Of a stretch of DNA of 64,000 bases, positions 43,540-55,210 are shown one piece after another. A model generated the notes under the pieces. It did no database searches and was not told the origin of the DNA. It worked only from the letters and a program-made list of their open reading frames with translations. The stretch is taken from NCBI RefSeq assembly GCF_036320965.1, contig NC_092230.1, positions 43,552,235 to 43,616,234 of the forward strand. The letters run 5' to 3'. Source of the DNA: Panulirus ornatus. Lineage: Eukaryota; Arthropoda; Malacostraca; Decapoda; Palinuridae. Each line of letters opens with the position of its first letter. Within the stretch, counting starts at the first letter, position 1. A program made the translations under genes and the position numbers.

Positions 43540-45290
43540 ATTCCACCGTATCTTATTTACAGCCTAAATTATATTCCTCCGTATCTTATTTACAGCCTAA
43601 ATTATATTCCACCGTATCTTATTTACAGCCTAAATTATATTCCTCCGTATCTTATTTACAGCCTAAATTATATTCCAACGTATCTTATTTACAGCCTAAA
43701 TTATATTCCTCCGTATCTTATTTATAGCCTAAATTATATTCCACCGTATCTTATTTACAGCCTAAATTATATTCCACCGTATCTTATTTACAGCCTAAAT
43801 TATATTCCAATGTATCTTATTTACAGCCTAAATTATATTCCAACGTATCTTATTTACAGCCTAAATTATATTCCACCGTATCTTATTTACAGCCTAAATT
43901 ATATTCCAACGTATCTTATTTACAGCCTAAATTATATTCCAACGTATCTTATTTACAACCTAAATTATATTCCACCGTATCTTATTTACAGCCTAAATTA
44001 TATTCCTCCGTATCTTATTTACAGCCTAAATTATATTCCAACGTATCTTATTTACAGCCTAAATTATATTCCACCGTATCTTATTTACAGCCTAAATTAT
44101 ATTCCTCCGTATCTTATTTACAGCCTAAATCATATTCCAACGTACCTTATTTACAGCCTAAATTATATTCCTCCGTATCTTATTTACAGCCTAAATTATA
44201 TTCCTCCGTATCTTATTTACAGCCTAAATTATATTCCACCGTATCTTATTTACAGCCTAAATTATATTCCTCCGTATCTTATTTGCAGCCTAAATTATAT
44301 TCCAACGTACCTTATTTACAGCCTAAATTATATTCCAACGTATCTTATTTACAGCCTAAATTCCATTCCAACGTATCTTATTTACAGCCTAAATTATATT
44401 CCACCGTATCTTATTTACAGCCTAAATTATATTCCAATGTATCTTATTTACAGCCTAAATTACATTCCAACGTATCTTATTTACAGCCTAAATTATATTC
44501 CACCGTATCTTATTTACAGCCTAAATTATATTCCAACGTATCTTATTTATAGCCAAAATTATATTCCACCGTATCTTATTTACAGCCTAAATTATATTCC
44601 TCCGTATCTTATTTACAGCCTAAATTACATTCCAACGTATCTTATTTACAGCCTAAATTATATTCCACCGTATCTTATTTACAGCCTAAATTATATTCCA
44701 ATGTATCTTATTTACAGCCTAAATTATATTCCACCGTATCTTATTTACAGCCTAAATTATATTCCAACGTATCTTATTTACAGCCTAAATTATATTCCTC
44801 CGTATCTTATTTACAGCCTAAATTATATTCCAACGTATCTTATTTACAGCCTAAATTATATTCCAATGTATCTTATTTACAGCCTAAATTATATTCCACC
44901 GTATCTTATTTACAGCCTAAATTATATTCCAACGTATCTTATTTATAGCCAAAATTATATTCCACCGTATCTTATTTACAGCCTAAATTATATTCCTCCG
45001 CATCTTATTTACAGCCTAAATTACATTCCAACGTATCTTATTTACAGCCTAAATTATATTCCAACGTATCTTATTTACAGCCTAAATTATATTCCAATGT
45101 ATCTTATTTACAGCCTAAATTATATTCCACCGTATCTTATTTACAGCCTAAATTATATTCCAACGTATCTTATTTACAGCCTAAATTATATTCCTCCGTA
45201 TCTTATTTACAGCCTAAATTATATTCCAACGTATCTTATTTACAGCCTAAATTATATTCCTCCGTATCTTATTTACAGCCTAATTATCAA
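43540..45290. repeat. 33-bp minisatellite, about 53 copies, 396-bp higher-order repeat
   Basis: Unit ATTCCACCGTATCTTATTTA plus CAGCCTAAATTAT; the CACC position varies (CACC, CTCC, CAAC, CAAT). Diagnostic variants TATAGCCAAAATT recur at 44551 and 44947, exactly 396 bp (12 units) apart with matching neighbours. A 603-codon open frame spans the array only because the unit is 11 codons without a stop. Confidence 0.95.
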
Positions 45291-46330
45291 AGTTAGTTCC
45301 ACTGTATCAACACCTTTAATCAGGTCGTTAATCTGTTATCAGTAAGGGTTAGTTTATCATAGTTCCTTTAAGACTAAAGTGAATTATGTCCACTTACCGA
45401 AAACCTGTGAATTTTAATGACGCTAATTTAAAATGGGCAGACGGAACCATGATTAATACAAGGCCATGTTGTTCAAACAATCATTCTTTCAACCTTCATA
45501 ATTACTCTTTACGCGACTAATTAACTTATGAATCATGTTCATCCTCGAGGTAAATCATCGAACTGGGAGTCTAATATCTTTTAATAACGATCAAGGTCAT
45601 TTTAAGGGGCAAAAAAAAGGAAAAATTGGCTTCGTGTTCAACTTAAATGGGTTGAAGTCAGCCATTACCATCACCTGTAAACTCATAAGTAATCGTGTTT
45701 ACAGCTGAGTTTACAGTTGGGTTTACAGTTGGGTTTACAGTACGCGGGTTGGTCTAGCTAGGCTCTTGAAATTTAGGGTGCAATAATGGCGTCCATTAAA
45801 ACTGGGTGACCATTCAAAATTTGTATTAAGATCCGTAGGTTTGGCTCGGTGATTAAAAAAAAAATAAATCTATCTCGGGTCTGAGCCCAACCCATCTTGA
45901 GAAAGAGCCCAGGTCTCTCGGGCGTGAGTGAGTGAGTGAGTTCTAAGATGAACTTTATCCAGTCCAGTCTTCCCGCCATTTTTGTAAACCCACCAAACCG
46001 TCCCCTCACGAGTTGCCACGTCGCGAGAACAAAATATAAAATAAATCTCGAAACATAAAAAAAAATAAATGTCATATTTCCGACAGTCAACGAAGATACG
46101 TTTTGAATTAAGGTATTGTGTCCCAACAGAGAGAGCGCACGACGGGCGGATTTCTGTCGTCTGTAAAATGGGACATTTGGCAAGTTCCAGACGATCAATA
46201 ATGCGCATGGAGGGAAGAAGGAAGGAAGGAGGAGAAGAGACATGGAGAACCAGAAAACCTTCCACCACTTCGTCGTCGACTTATTAATGGAGGACCATGA
46301 GTCTCGGGAGCGCCAGCCGGAGGCGAGCAA
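45291..46330. other. Non-repetitive island, promoter-like composition in part
   Basis: Complex sequence with CpG. It includes TCTTCCCGCCATTTTTG (E2F-like) near 45969 and AATGCGCATGG (NRF1-like) near 46199. Minus-strand open frames of 132 and 189 codons at 45773-46342 have no recognisable domain. Confidence 0.45.
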
Positions 46331-47160
46331 GCGGATGCACAAACCCAGATAATGAGAGAGAGAGAGAGGGGGTTTGAGGACGACGGGATGTCCACCACCA
46401 GGGCTTAGGGGGATCCGATGCTCCCCCCCGCCAGGAGAGAGGGAGTTGAGTCGAGTCGAGCACTTGGGGGATCCGATGCTCCCCCGCGAGGAGAGAGAGG
46501 GAGAGAGGCACGGGGTGTTCGAGTCGAGTCGAGCGCTTGGGGGATCCGATGCTCCCCCGCCAGCGAGGGAGGGGAGGAAGGGAGGGGGTTTGAGTTGCCA
46601 ACGAACGGTACGGGATCCGACGCCGCCGCTCGGGGTGTGGAGGAAAGGCTATAGGCGCCATCGCCGTGGTGGATCTGATCCCCGGTGGCCTGTGTCGCGC
46701 TTATTCCCGCCACCGTGCCTGGACGAGACGCTTTAGGCCCCCCTTTTTTTTAACTTAAACAAACACACACAGACCCCATTTCTCTCTCTCTCTCTCTCTC
46801 TCCCTCCCTCTCCTTCTCTCTTATATCACACTGATCCAAGATACGCCACTCCTCCTCCTCCTCCTCTTCCTCCGGCTCACCAAAGAGAAAAGGGATATTA
46901 AACTTCGGGTGAACGCCTCTCCCTCGAACAGCCAGCTCCACCTCGGTGTTCCAAAGTGACTCGTAAACTCTCTTTGATATACTATGCCGGCTTGAGCGTT
47001 TACCTCCAACCTACTTGACAGCGTCTCCATAGACGCCTTCCAAAAGAGGACTCCCAAAAAGAGAGAAAAAGAACAAAAGATAATTGATAAAAGGCCAGTT
47101 TACAAACTGCTTCCACACTCTCTCTTCGTCGTCATCTTCTTGGTCGCTGGACTTACCCCC
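45960..47160 (-). promoter_or_regulatory. Candidate upstream promoter / non-coding first exon of the MARVEL gene
   Basis: The MARVEL gene needs a 5' exon upstream of 34585. This is the only CpG-containing, non-satellite island in the next 13 kb. It has a good minus-strand donor CCGGGG|GTAAGT (intron starting 47156). Transcript data would be needed; another promoter outside the window is equally possible. Confidence 0.25.
46404..46575. repeat. GC-rich tandem motif, three copies
   Basis: GGGGGATCCGATGCTCCCCC, an internal palindrome-like block, occurs at 46408, 46467 and 46541 with GAGTCGAGTCGAGC between. Confidence 0.85.
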
Positions 47161-47340
47161 GGTAACTGGTGGCAGGCAACGCATAATAATACAAGGTAAG
47201 CTGTGACATAATCTATTATCACCCTCGCCCTACGCGACCCTTACCAACGCTAGCAGACAACCAAGTTTGGAATATATAGATGTCCCAGGCCTTCTGGTAC
47301 TGGGTGTGACTACCGGGGTTTGGTACTGGGTGTAACTACT
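46576..47340. other. GC-richer unique sequence with short (TC)n
   Basis: Includes a TC tract at 46780-46803 and a CCTCCTCCT run near 46850. No coding evidence. Confidence 0.4.
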
Positions 47341-47399
47341 GGGGGTATTGGTACTGGTGGTTGAACTGCTGTCGGCAAATGGTGAACACAATTTGGTGG

Positions 47400-48600
47400 C
47401 TTTGCTACTGGGTGGTGGTGTTGGTGTTCGTGTTGTACTGGTGGTGGTTCTGTGGTTATTGGTTGTGTACTGGTGGTGGTTCTGTGGTTATTGGTTGTGT
47501 ACTGGTGGTGGTGCTGTGGTTATTGGTTGTGTACTGGTGGTGGTTCTGTGGTTATTGGTTGTGTACTGGTGGTGGTGCTGTGGTTATTGGTTGTACTGGT
47601 GGTGGTTCTGTGGTTACTGGTTGTACTGGTGGTGGTGCTGTGGTTATTGGTTGTGTACTGGTGGTGGTTCTGTGGTTATTGGTTGTGTACTGGTGGTGGT
47701 TCTGTGGTTATTGGTTGTGTACTGGTGGTGGTTCTGTGGTTATTGGTTGTGTACTGGTGGTGGTTCTGTGGTTATTGGTTGTGTACTGGTGGTGGTTCTG
47801 TGGTTATTGGTTGTGTACTGGTGGTGGTTCTGTGGTTATTGGTTGTGTACTGGTGGTGGTTCTGTGGTTATTGGTTGTGTACTGGTGGTGGTGCTGTGGT
47901 TATTGGTTGTGTACTGGTGGTGGTTCTGTGGTTATTGGTTGTGTACTGGTGGTGGTTCTGTGGTTATTGGTTGTGTACTGGTGGTGGTTCTGTGGTTATT
48001 GGTTGTGTACTGGTGGTGGTGCTGTGGTTATTGGTTGTGTACTGGTGGTGGTTCTGTGGTTATTGGTTGTGTACTGGTGGTGGTGCTGTGGTTATTGGTT
48101 GTACTGGTGGTGGTTCTGTGGTTACTGGTTGTACTGGTGGTGGTGCTGTGGTTATTGGTTGTGTACTGGTGGTGGTTCTGTGGTTATTGGTTGTGTACTG
48201 GTGGTGGTTCTGTGGTTATTGGTTGTGTACTGGTGGTGGTTCTGTGGTTATTGGTTGTGTACTGGTGGTGGTTCTGTGGTTATTGGTTGTGTACTGGTGG
48301 TGGTTCTGTGGTTATTGGTTGTGTACTGGTGGTGGTTCTGTGGTTATTGGTTGTGTACTGGTGGTGGTGCTGTGGTTATTGGTTGTGTACTGGTGGTGGT
48401 TCTGTGGTTATTGGTTGTGTACTGGTGGTGGTTCTGTGGTTATTGGTTGTGTACTGGTGGTGGTTCTGCTGTTATTGGTTGTACTGGTGGTGGTTCTGAT
48501 GTTATTGGTTGTACTGGTGGTGGGTACTGGTTGTACTGGTTCTGCTGTTATTGGTTGTACTGGTGGTGGTTATGTTACTGGTTGTACTGGTGATGATGCT
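47400..48600. repeat. 32-bp minisatellite, about 37 copies, ~509-bp higher-order repeat
   Basis: Unit GTACTGGTGGTGGTTCTGTG plus GTTATTGGTTGT. A diagnostic cluster of short units with GGTTACTGG appears at 47613 and again at 48122 (509 bp apart). All three plus frames are open for 380-440 codons because the unit lacks stops in every frame. Confidence 0.95.
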
Positions 48601-48639
48601 GGTCCTAAGGACGTGCGGGTACTGGTGCTGTTACAGATA

Positions 48640-49200
48640 TTGGTACTGGTAACAACAGCAGTACTGGCGCTGTTACAAATACTGTTGCTAGTAACAAGTG
48701 GTACCAGTAGCAATAGTGGTACTGGTGATGTTATAGACACTGGTTGTAGTAACAAGTGGTACTGGTTGTAGTAACAAGTGGTACCTGTAGCAATAGTGGT
48801 ACTGGTGATGTTATAGACACTGGTTGTAGTAACAAGTGGTACTGGTTGTAGTAACAAGTGGTACTGGTTGTAGTAACAAGTGGTACTGGTTGTAGTAACA
48901 AGTGGTACTGGTTGCAGTGACAAATGGTACTGGTTGTAGTAACAAGTGGTACTGGTTGTAATAACAAGTGGTACTGGTTGTAGTAACAAGTGGTACTGGT
49001 TGTAGTAACAAGTGGTACTGGTTGTAGTAACAAGTGGTACTGGTTGCAGTGACAAATGGTACTGGTTGTAGTAACAAGTGGTACTGGTTGTAATAACAAG
49101 TGGTACTGGTTGTAGTAACAAGTGGTACTGGTTGTAGTAACAAGTGGTACTGGTTGTAGTAACAAGTGGTACTGGTTGTAGTAACAAGTGGTACTAGTGC
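48640..49200. repeat. 22-bp minisatellite, about 24 copies
   Basis: Unit GTACTGGTTGTAGTAACAAG plus TG, with a variant TTGCAGTGACAAATG repeated about 132 bp apart (48911, 49043). Confidence 0.94.
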
Positions 49201-49530
49201 TGTTACAGACACTGGTACTGGAAACAAGATACTGTTGGTTACAGGTACTGGTTCTAGCAACAAGTGGTACTGGTACCATTAAATACATTAGCCCTTGTAA
49301 CTAGTGATACTAGTTATATTACAGCAACTGGTATCAGTAACTACTGGTATTCAAGGGGTTGTAACAAGTGATACAGGTGCTGTTACAGCTACTGGTACTG
49401 GTAACTGTACTGGTACTTCCGCTGTTGTAACAATAGTAATACTGGTGCTAGCTAATACAGCGACTGGTACTGGTAACAAGACTGGTAATAATGTTGTTAG
49501 ATACTGGTGCTTGTAACATGATAGGTACTG
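49201..49530. repeat. Degenerate GTACTGGT-rich linker
   Basis: Irregular mixtures of ACTGGTACTGG, GTAACAAG and GCTGTTAC phrases between two regular arrays. Confidence 0.75.
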
Positions 49531-51440
49531 GTGCTGTTACACCTACTGGTACTAGTAAGGACAGTGGTACTGGTGGTTACACATACTGGTACTAGTAAGG
49601 ACAGTGGTACTGGTGCTGTTACAGATACTGGTACTAGTAAGGACAGTGGTACTGGTGCTGTTACAGATACTGGTACTAGTAAGGACAGTGGTACTGGTGC
49701 TGTAACAGATACTGGTACTAGTAAGGACAGTGGTACTGGTGCTGTTACAGATACTGGTACTAGTAAGGACACTGGTACTGGTGGTTACACATACTGGTAC
49801 TAGTAAGGACAGTGGTACTGGTGGTTACACATACTGGTACTAGTAAGGACAGTGGTACTGGTGGTTACACATACTGGTACTAGTAAGGACAGTGGTACTG
49901 GTGCTGTTACAGATACTGGTACTAGTAAGGACAGTGGTACTGGTACTGTAACAGATACTGGTACTAGTAAGGACAGTGGTACTGGTGCTGTTACAGATAC
50001 TGGTACTAGTAAGGACAGTGGTACTGGTGGTCACACATACTGGTACTAGTAAGGACAGTGGCACTGGTACTGTTACAGATACTGGTACTAGTAAGGACAG
50101 TGGTACTGGTGCTGTTACAGATACTGGTACTAGTAAGGACAGTGGTACCGGTGCTGTTACAGATACTGGTACTAGGGTCAACAGTGGTACCGGTGGTTAC
50201 AGATACTGGTACTAGGGTAGACAGTGGTACTGGTGCTGTTACAGATACTGGTACTAGTAAGGACAGTGGTACTGGTACTGTTACAGATACTGGTACTAGG
50301 GTGGACAGTGGTACTGGTGCTGTTACAGATACTGGTACTAGTAAGGACAGTGGCACAGGTGCTGTTAAAGATACTGGTACTAGGGTCAACAGTGGTACCG
50401 GTGGTTACAGATACTGGTACTAGGGTAGACAGTGGTACTGGTGCTGTTACAGATACTGGTACTAGTAAGGACAGTGGTACTGGTACTGTTACAGATACTG
50501 GTACTAGGGTGGACAGTGGTACTGGTGCTGTTACAGATACTGGTACTAGTAAGGACAGTGGTACTGGTGCTGTTAAAGATACTGGTACTAGGGTCAACAG
50601 TGGTACCGGTGGTTACAGATACTGGTACTAGTAAGGACAGTGGCACTGGTACTGTTACAGATACTGGTACTAGTAAGGACAGTGGTACTGGTGCTGTTAC
50701 AGATACTGGTACTAGTAAGGACAGTGGTACTGGTACTGTTACAGATACTGGTACTAGTAAGGACAGTGGTACAGGTGCTGTTAAAGATACTGGTACTAGG
50801 GTCAACAGTGGTACCGGTGGTTACAGATACTGGTACTAGGGTAGACAGTGGTACTGGTGGTTACAGATACTGGTACTAGTAAGAACAGTGGTACTGGTAC
50901 TGTTGCAGATACTGGTACTAGTAAGGATAGTGGTACCGGTGCTGTTACAGATACTGGTACTAGTAAGGACAGTGGCACAGGTGCTGTTAAAGATACTGGT
51001 ACTAGGGTCAACAGTGGTACCGGTGGTTACAGATACTGGTACTAGGGTAGACAGTGGTCCTGGTACTGTTACAGATACTGGTACTAGTAAGGACAGTGGT
51101 ACCGGTGCTGTTACAGATACTGGTACTAGTAAGAACAGTGGTACTGGTACTGTTAAAGATACTGGTACTAGGGTCAACAGTGGTACCGGTGGTTACAGAT
51201 ACTGGTACTAGGGTAGACAGTGGTACTGGTGCTGTTACAGATACTGGTACTAGTAAGAACAGTGGTACTGGTACTGTTACAGATACTGGTACTAGGGTGG
51301 ACAGTGGTACTGGTACTGTAACAGATACTGGTACTAGTAAGAACAGTGGTACTGGTACTGTTACAGATACTGGTACTAGGGTGGACACTGGTACTGGTGC
51401 TGTTACAGATACTGGTACCAGTAACAATAATGGTACTCGT
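49530..51440. repeat. 42-bp minisatellite with 208-bp higher-order repeat
   Basis: Unit GATACTGGTACTAGTAAGGA, then CAGTGGTACTGGTGCTGTTA, then CA; about 45 copies. The variant ACTAGGGTCAACAGTGGTAC starts at 50171, 50379, 50587, 50795 and 51001, i.e. every 206-208 bp, then once more after 166 bp (one unit lost). The interior variant order is kept. Confidence 0.95.
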
Positions 51441-51838
51441 GTTGTAACGGATACACTAGTACTAGCAACACTAATGGTGCAGGTGGTGATGTAGTTACCA
51501 GTACTACTAGTTACTGGTACTAGTACGTACATATATATGTTGGTCCAGGTGTGCCAGGGTTACCAGTGTCACAGTCTGTCACTCATCCGTCTTAGCTGAG
51601 ACGTAACACCACATTTTGTTACTATAATGTGTGAATGTTTGTGGAGGTTGGAGTTTTGAAGAGGTTTGGAGGTTGAGAGAGGAATGTAAACCAACCAAGT
51701 ATGTATGATTTGGAGTAATGTATTTTCTCTCGGCATTATTTAACTTACACGATTTACGAATTTCTTAAAGGGGAAAAAAAATATATGGAAACCTTGCCTT
51801 AACTTCCCCTTTAAAAAAAAAAATGTCTAAAACAGTAA
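51441..51838. other. Unique AT-rich sequence
   Basis: No gene recognised. Confidence 0.4.
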
Positions 51839-51839
51839 T

Positions 51840-52100
51840 GTAAACTGTATTAGTGTTCGTTGTATGGGACGTTAATGTAAACTATATTAAGTGTTCGTTG
51901 TATGGGACGTTAATGTAAACTATATCAGTGTTCGTTGTATGGGACGTTAATGTAAACTATATTAGTGTTCGTTGTATGGGACGTTAATGTACACTATATT
52001 AAGTGTTCGTTGTATGGGACGTTAATGTAAACTATATTGAGTGTTCGTTGTATGGGACGTTAATGTAAACTATATTAGTGTTCGTTGTATGGGACGTTGG
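51840..52100. repeat. 37-38 bp minisatellite, 7 copies
   Basis: Unit TTCGTTGTATGGGACGTTAA plus TGTAAACTATATTAGTG. Confidence 0.94.
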
Positions 52101-52141
52101 GCGGTGGCGTCGGCAGATGGCGCGGTGCTCGACACCAGCTG

Positions 52142-52203
52142 GGAGGAGGAGGAGGAGGAGGAGGAGGAGGAGGAGGAAGAGGAGGGTGGGAGGGAGGGAG
52201 GGT
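52142..52203. repeat. (GGA)n microsatellite
   Basis: GGAGGAGGA tract running into GGGAGGGAGGG. Confidence 0.95.
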
Positions 52204-52264
52204 GAATATCTGGTGTATTTCGACCGGATTTCGTTACATCTCTGTGTATACACATCCACCTCAC

Positions 52265-52265
<1 letters not shown>

Positions 52266-52343
<78 letters not shown>
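52266..52343. repeat. (TA)n microsatellite
   Basis: AT tract immediately 5' of a family-S SINE. Confidence 0.97.
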
Positions 52344-52346
<3 letters not shown>

Positions 52347-52584
52347 CCCTGGGGATAGGGGATTAAAAGTACTTCCCACGTATTCCCTGCGTGTCGTAGA
52401 AGGCGACTAAAAGGGGAGGGAGCAGGGGGCTGGAAATCCTCCCCTCTCGTTTTTTTTTTAATTTTCCAAAAGAAGGAACAGAGAATTGGGCCAGGTGAGG
52501 GTATTCCCTCAAAGGCCCAGTCCTCTGTTCTTAACGCTACCTCGCTAATGCGGGAAATGGCGAATAGTTTGAAAGAAAGAAAAG

Positions 52585-52588
<4 letters not shown>
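52347..52588 (+). mobile_element. Family-S SINE, full-length copy between (TA)n tracts
   Basis: CCCTGGGGATAGGGGATTAA through CGCTACCTCGCTAATGCGGG and GAATAGTTTGAAAGAAAG; nearly identical to the copies at 643 and 967. Confidence 0.9.

Positions 52589-52668
<80 letters not shown>
52589..52668. repeat. (TA)n microsatellite at SINE 3' end
   Basis: AT tract following the SINE A-rich tail. Confidence 0.97.
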
Positions 52669-52671
<3 letters not shown>

Positions 52672-52844
52672 CCCCGATATTCACTAAATCTTCACCGATT
52701 GAAGCATCGTAAAATAAAATACAACATTCTCAACCGCTTTAATGCTATTCCCGTTTTAATGCTATTCGCTAAACGCTACACTATCACCGCTAAACACAAT
52801 GTCAACATGCTACTAGTCTTAGTTCTAAGGATGGGACTCTGCTG

Positions 52845-53100
52845 ATGTTACTAGTGATGGTTGTATGTTACTAGTGATGGTTGTAAGGTACTAGTGATGG
52901 TTGTATGTTACTAGTGATGGTTGTATGTTACTAGTGATGGTTGTATGTTACTAGTGATGGTTGTATGTTACTAGTGATGGTTGTATGTTACTAGTGATGG
53001 TTGTATGTTACTAGTGATGGTTGTATGTTACTAGTGTTGGTTGCATGTTACTAGTGATGGTTGTATGTTACTAGTGATGGTTGTATGTTACTAGTGATGG
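52845..53100. repeat. 20-bp minisatellite, about 13 copies
   Basis: Unit TGTTACTAGTGATGGTTGTA; only a few single-base variants. Confidence 0.95.
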
Positions 53101-53101
53101 T

Positions 53102-54055
53102 ACTCTCTTATATGTCCTCAGTCATTCTATTACATACATTAAACTCTCTTATATGTCCTCAGTCATTCTATTACATACATTAAACTCTCTTATATGTCCT
53201 CAGTCATTCTATTACATACATTAAACTCTCTTATATGTCCTCAGTCATTCTATTACATACATTAAACTCTCTTATATGTCCTCAGTCATTCTATTACATA
53301 CATTAAACTCTCTTATATGTCCTCAGTCATTCTATTACATACATTAAACTCTCTTATATGTCCTCAGTCATTCTATTACATACATTAAACTCTCTTATAT
53401 GTCCTCAGTCATTCTATTACATACATTAAACTCTCTTATATGTCCTCAGTCATTCTATTACATACATTAAACTCTCTTATATGTCCTCAGTCATTCTATT
53501 ACATACATTAAACTCTCTTATATGTCCTCAGTCATTCTATTACATACATTAAACTCTCTTATATGTCCTCAGTCATTCTATTACATACATTAAACTCTCT
53601 TATATGTCCTCAGTCATTCTATTACATACATTAAACTCTCTTATATGTCCTCAGTCATTCTATTACATACATTAAACTCTCTTATATGTCCTCAGTCATT
53701 CTATTACATACATTAAACTCTCTTATATGTCCTCAGTCATTCTATTACATACATTAAACTCTCTTATATGTCCTCAGTCATTCTATTACATACATTAAAC
53801 TCTCTTATATGTCCTCAGTCATTCTATTACATACATTAAACTCTCTTATATGTCCTCAGTCATTCTATTACATACATTAAACTCTCTTATATGTCCTCAG
53901 TCATTCTATTACATACATTAAACTCTCTTATATGTCCTCAGTCATTCTATTACATACATTAAACTCTCTTATATGTCCTCAGTCATTCTATTACATACAT
54001 TAAACTCTCTTATATGTCCTCAGTCATTCTATTACATACATTAAACTCTCTTATA
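53102..54055. repeat. 41-bp minisatellite, about 23 virtually identical copies
   Basis: Unit ACTCTCTTATATGTCCTCAG, then TCATTCTATTACATACATTA, then A. I saw no substitutions across the array, so it expanded or was homogenised recently. Confidence 0.96.
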
Positions 54056-54285
54056 CTATTGAGGTACATATTTATCTTTTTTCCAACAAAATTCCGGCTG
54101 AATTTCATGTTTTGTCCTCTGGTTGATGTCCTAAAACTCTCTCAGTTTTTACAGTTTCGAAAACTCCCTAAACTGTGACCAGGTCACCCCTCACTCTTCT
54201 CTCCTCAAAAACAAGGTTTCGCGAATTGAAAGCCTTTAGTCTTTCCCTGTAACTACTCAGCTCCCCTAATTCTGGCACCCCTCTT
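54056..54285 (-). mobile_element. CR1-like LINE C-terminal fragment
   Basis: The minus strand reads PELGELSSYRERLKAFNSRN and then EERRVRGDLVTV. This aligns in kind with the C-terminal part of the element at 31 kb (LRELSYRERLEALHL, EEKRVRNGLITT). It is directly downstream of the 87-bp array. Confidence 0.8.
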
Positions 54286-54612
54286 TGTTGTCCTCCTCTG
54301 GACATTCTCCATTAGCTCTTTGTGCTTCTTTAGCTGCGGTGGTGGCCAAACTTGAGAAGCATATTCTAGTTTTGTTGTCCTCCTCTGGACCTTCTCTATC
54401 AGCTCTTTGTGCTTCTTTAGCTGCGGTGGTGACCAAACTTGAGAAGCATATTCTAGTTTTGTTGTCCTCCTCTGGACCTTCTCTATCAGCTCTTTGTGCT
54501 TCTTTAGCTGCGGTGGTGACCAAACTTGAGAAGCATATTCTAGTTTTGTTGTCCTCCTCTGGACCTTCTCTATCAGCTCTTTGTGCTTCTTTAGCTGCGC
54601 TGGTAACCAAAC
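54286..54612 (-). repeat. 87-bp tandem repeat made of LINE RT coding sequence, about 4 copies
   Basis: On the minus strand each 29-codon unit reads TKLEYASQVWSPPQLKKHKE then LIEKVQRRT. This is the CR1-like segment just upstream of the fragment at 54056-54285. As 87 is a multiple of 3, the reading frame stays in phase from copy to copy. Confidence 0.88.
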
Positions 54613-54657
54613 AGATAATCCATCCAGCCTCTGTCTAAGGCAGAGCTAATTATCTGG

Positions 54658-54788
54658 CAGAGATCTAACGACTTCGTTAACCACGGCCTCCTTGCCCTAA
54701 AAGAGATCTAACGACTTCGTTAACCACGGCCTCCTTGCTCTAAAAGAGATCTAACGACTTCGTTAACCACGGCTTCCTTGCCCTAAAA
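54658..54788. repeat. ~43-bp tandem repeat, 3 copies
   Basis: Unit AGATCTAACGACTTCGTTAA plus CCACGGCCTCCTTGCCCTAAA. Confidence 0.92.
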
Positions 54789-55175
54789 CAACATTTGCCT
54801 CACTTGGTAATTTTCTCCATGGCAGAAAGTCATCCATTTGCTTTGTATCTTATCTAACTCTTATCTCTCAGACGCACACTTCCTCCGGGAACTTCCTTCG
54901 AGGGTGTGGCCAAGGCAAGAAAGAGTCTCCACTTTACCCCTTCTCCTCACATGCCACCCAAGCATATACCATTCCACGCATTCGTTTACCACCATATCTC
55001 TCCCTCCAGTACTCTTCCACTTTCATTTGCTTCCTCTCACATCAACCCCTTTCCATCATATTATCATACACTCTTCCAGTAAAACTCCTAGTCTTCCATT
55101 CTTTCCACATGCCCAAACTTCCATGTATTACGTTTCACCCACTCTAACACTCCACAAATCATTCCCTGCCATACC

Positions 55176-55208
<33 letters not shown>
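55176..55208. repeat. (AC)n microsatellite
   Basis: CA tract of about 32 bp. Confidence 0.96.

Positions 55209-55210
<2 letters not shown>

Noticed and set aside
43534..45345. 603-codon open frame with an 11-residue repeat
   Set aside because: The unit is 33 bp without a stop codon, so an open frame is expected. No splice, start or codon evidence.
45773..46342. Minus-strand genes of 132-189 codons
   Set aside because: Two different frames overlap, neither has a recognisable domain, and composition looks like promoter or intergenic DNA.
47348..48771. Three overlapping plus-strand frames of 383-439 codons
   Set aside because: All three frames of the 32-bp unit lack stops; real genes do not stay open in three frames at once.
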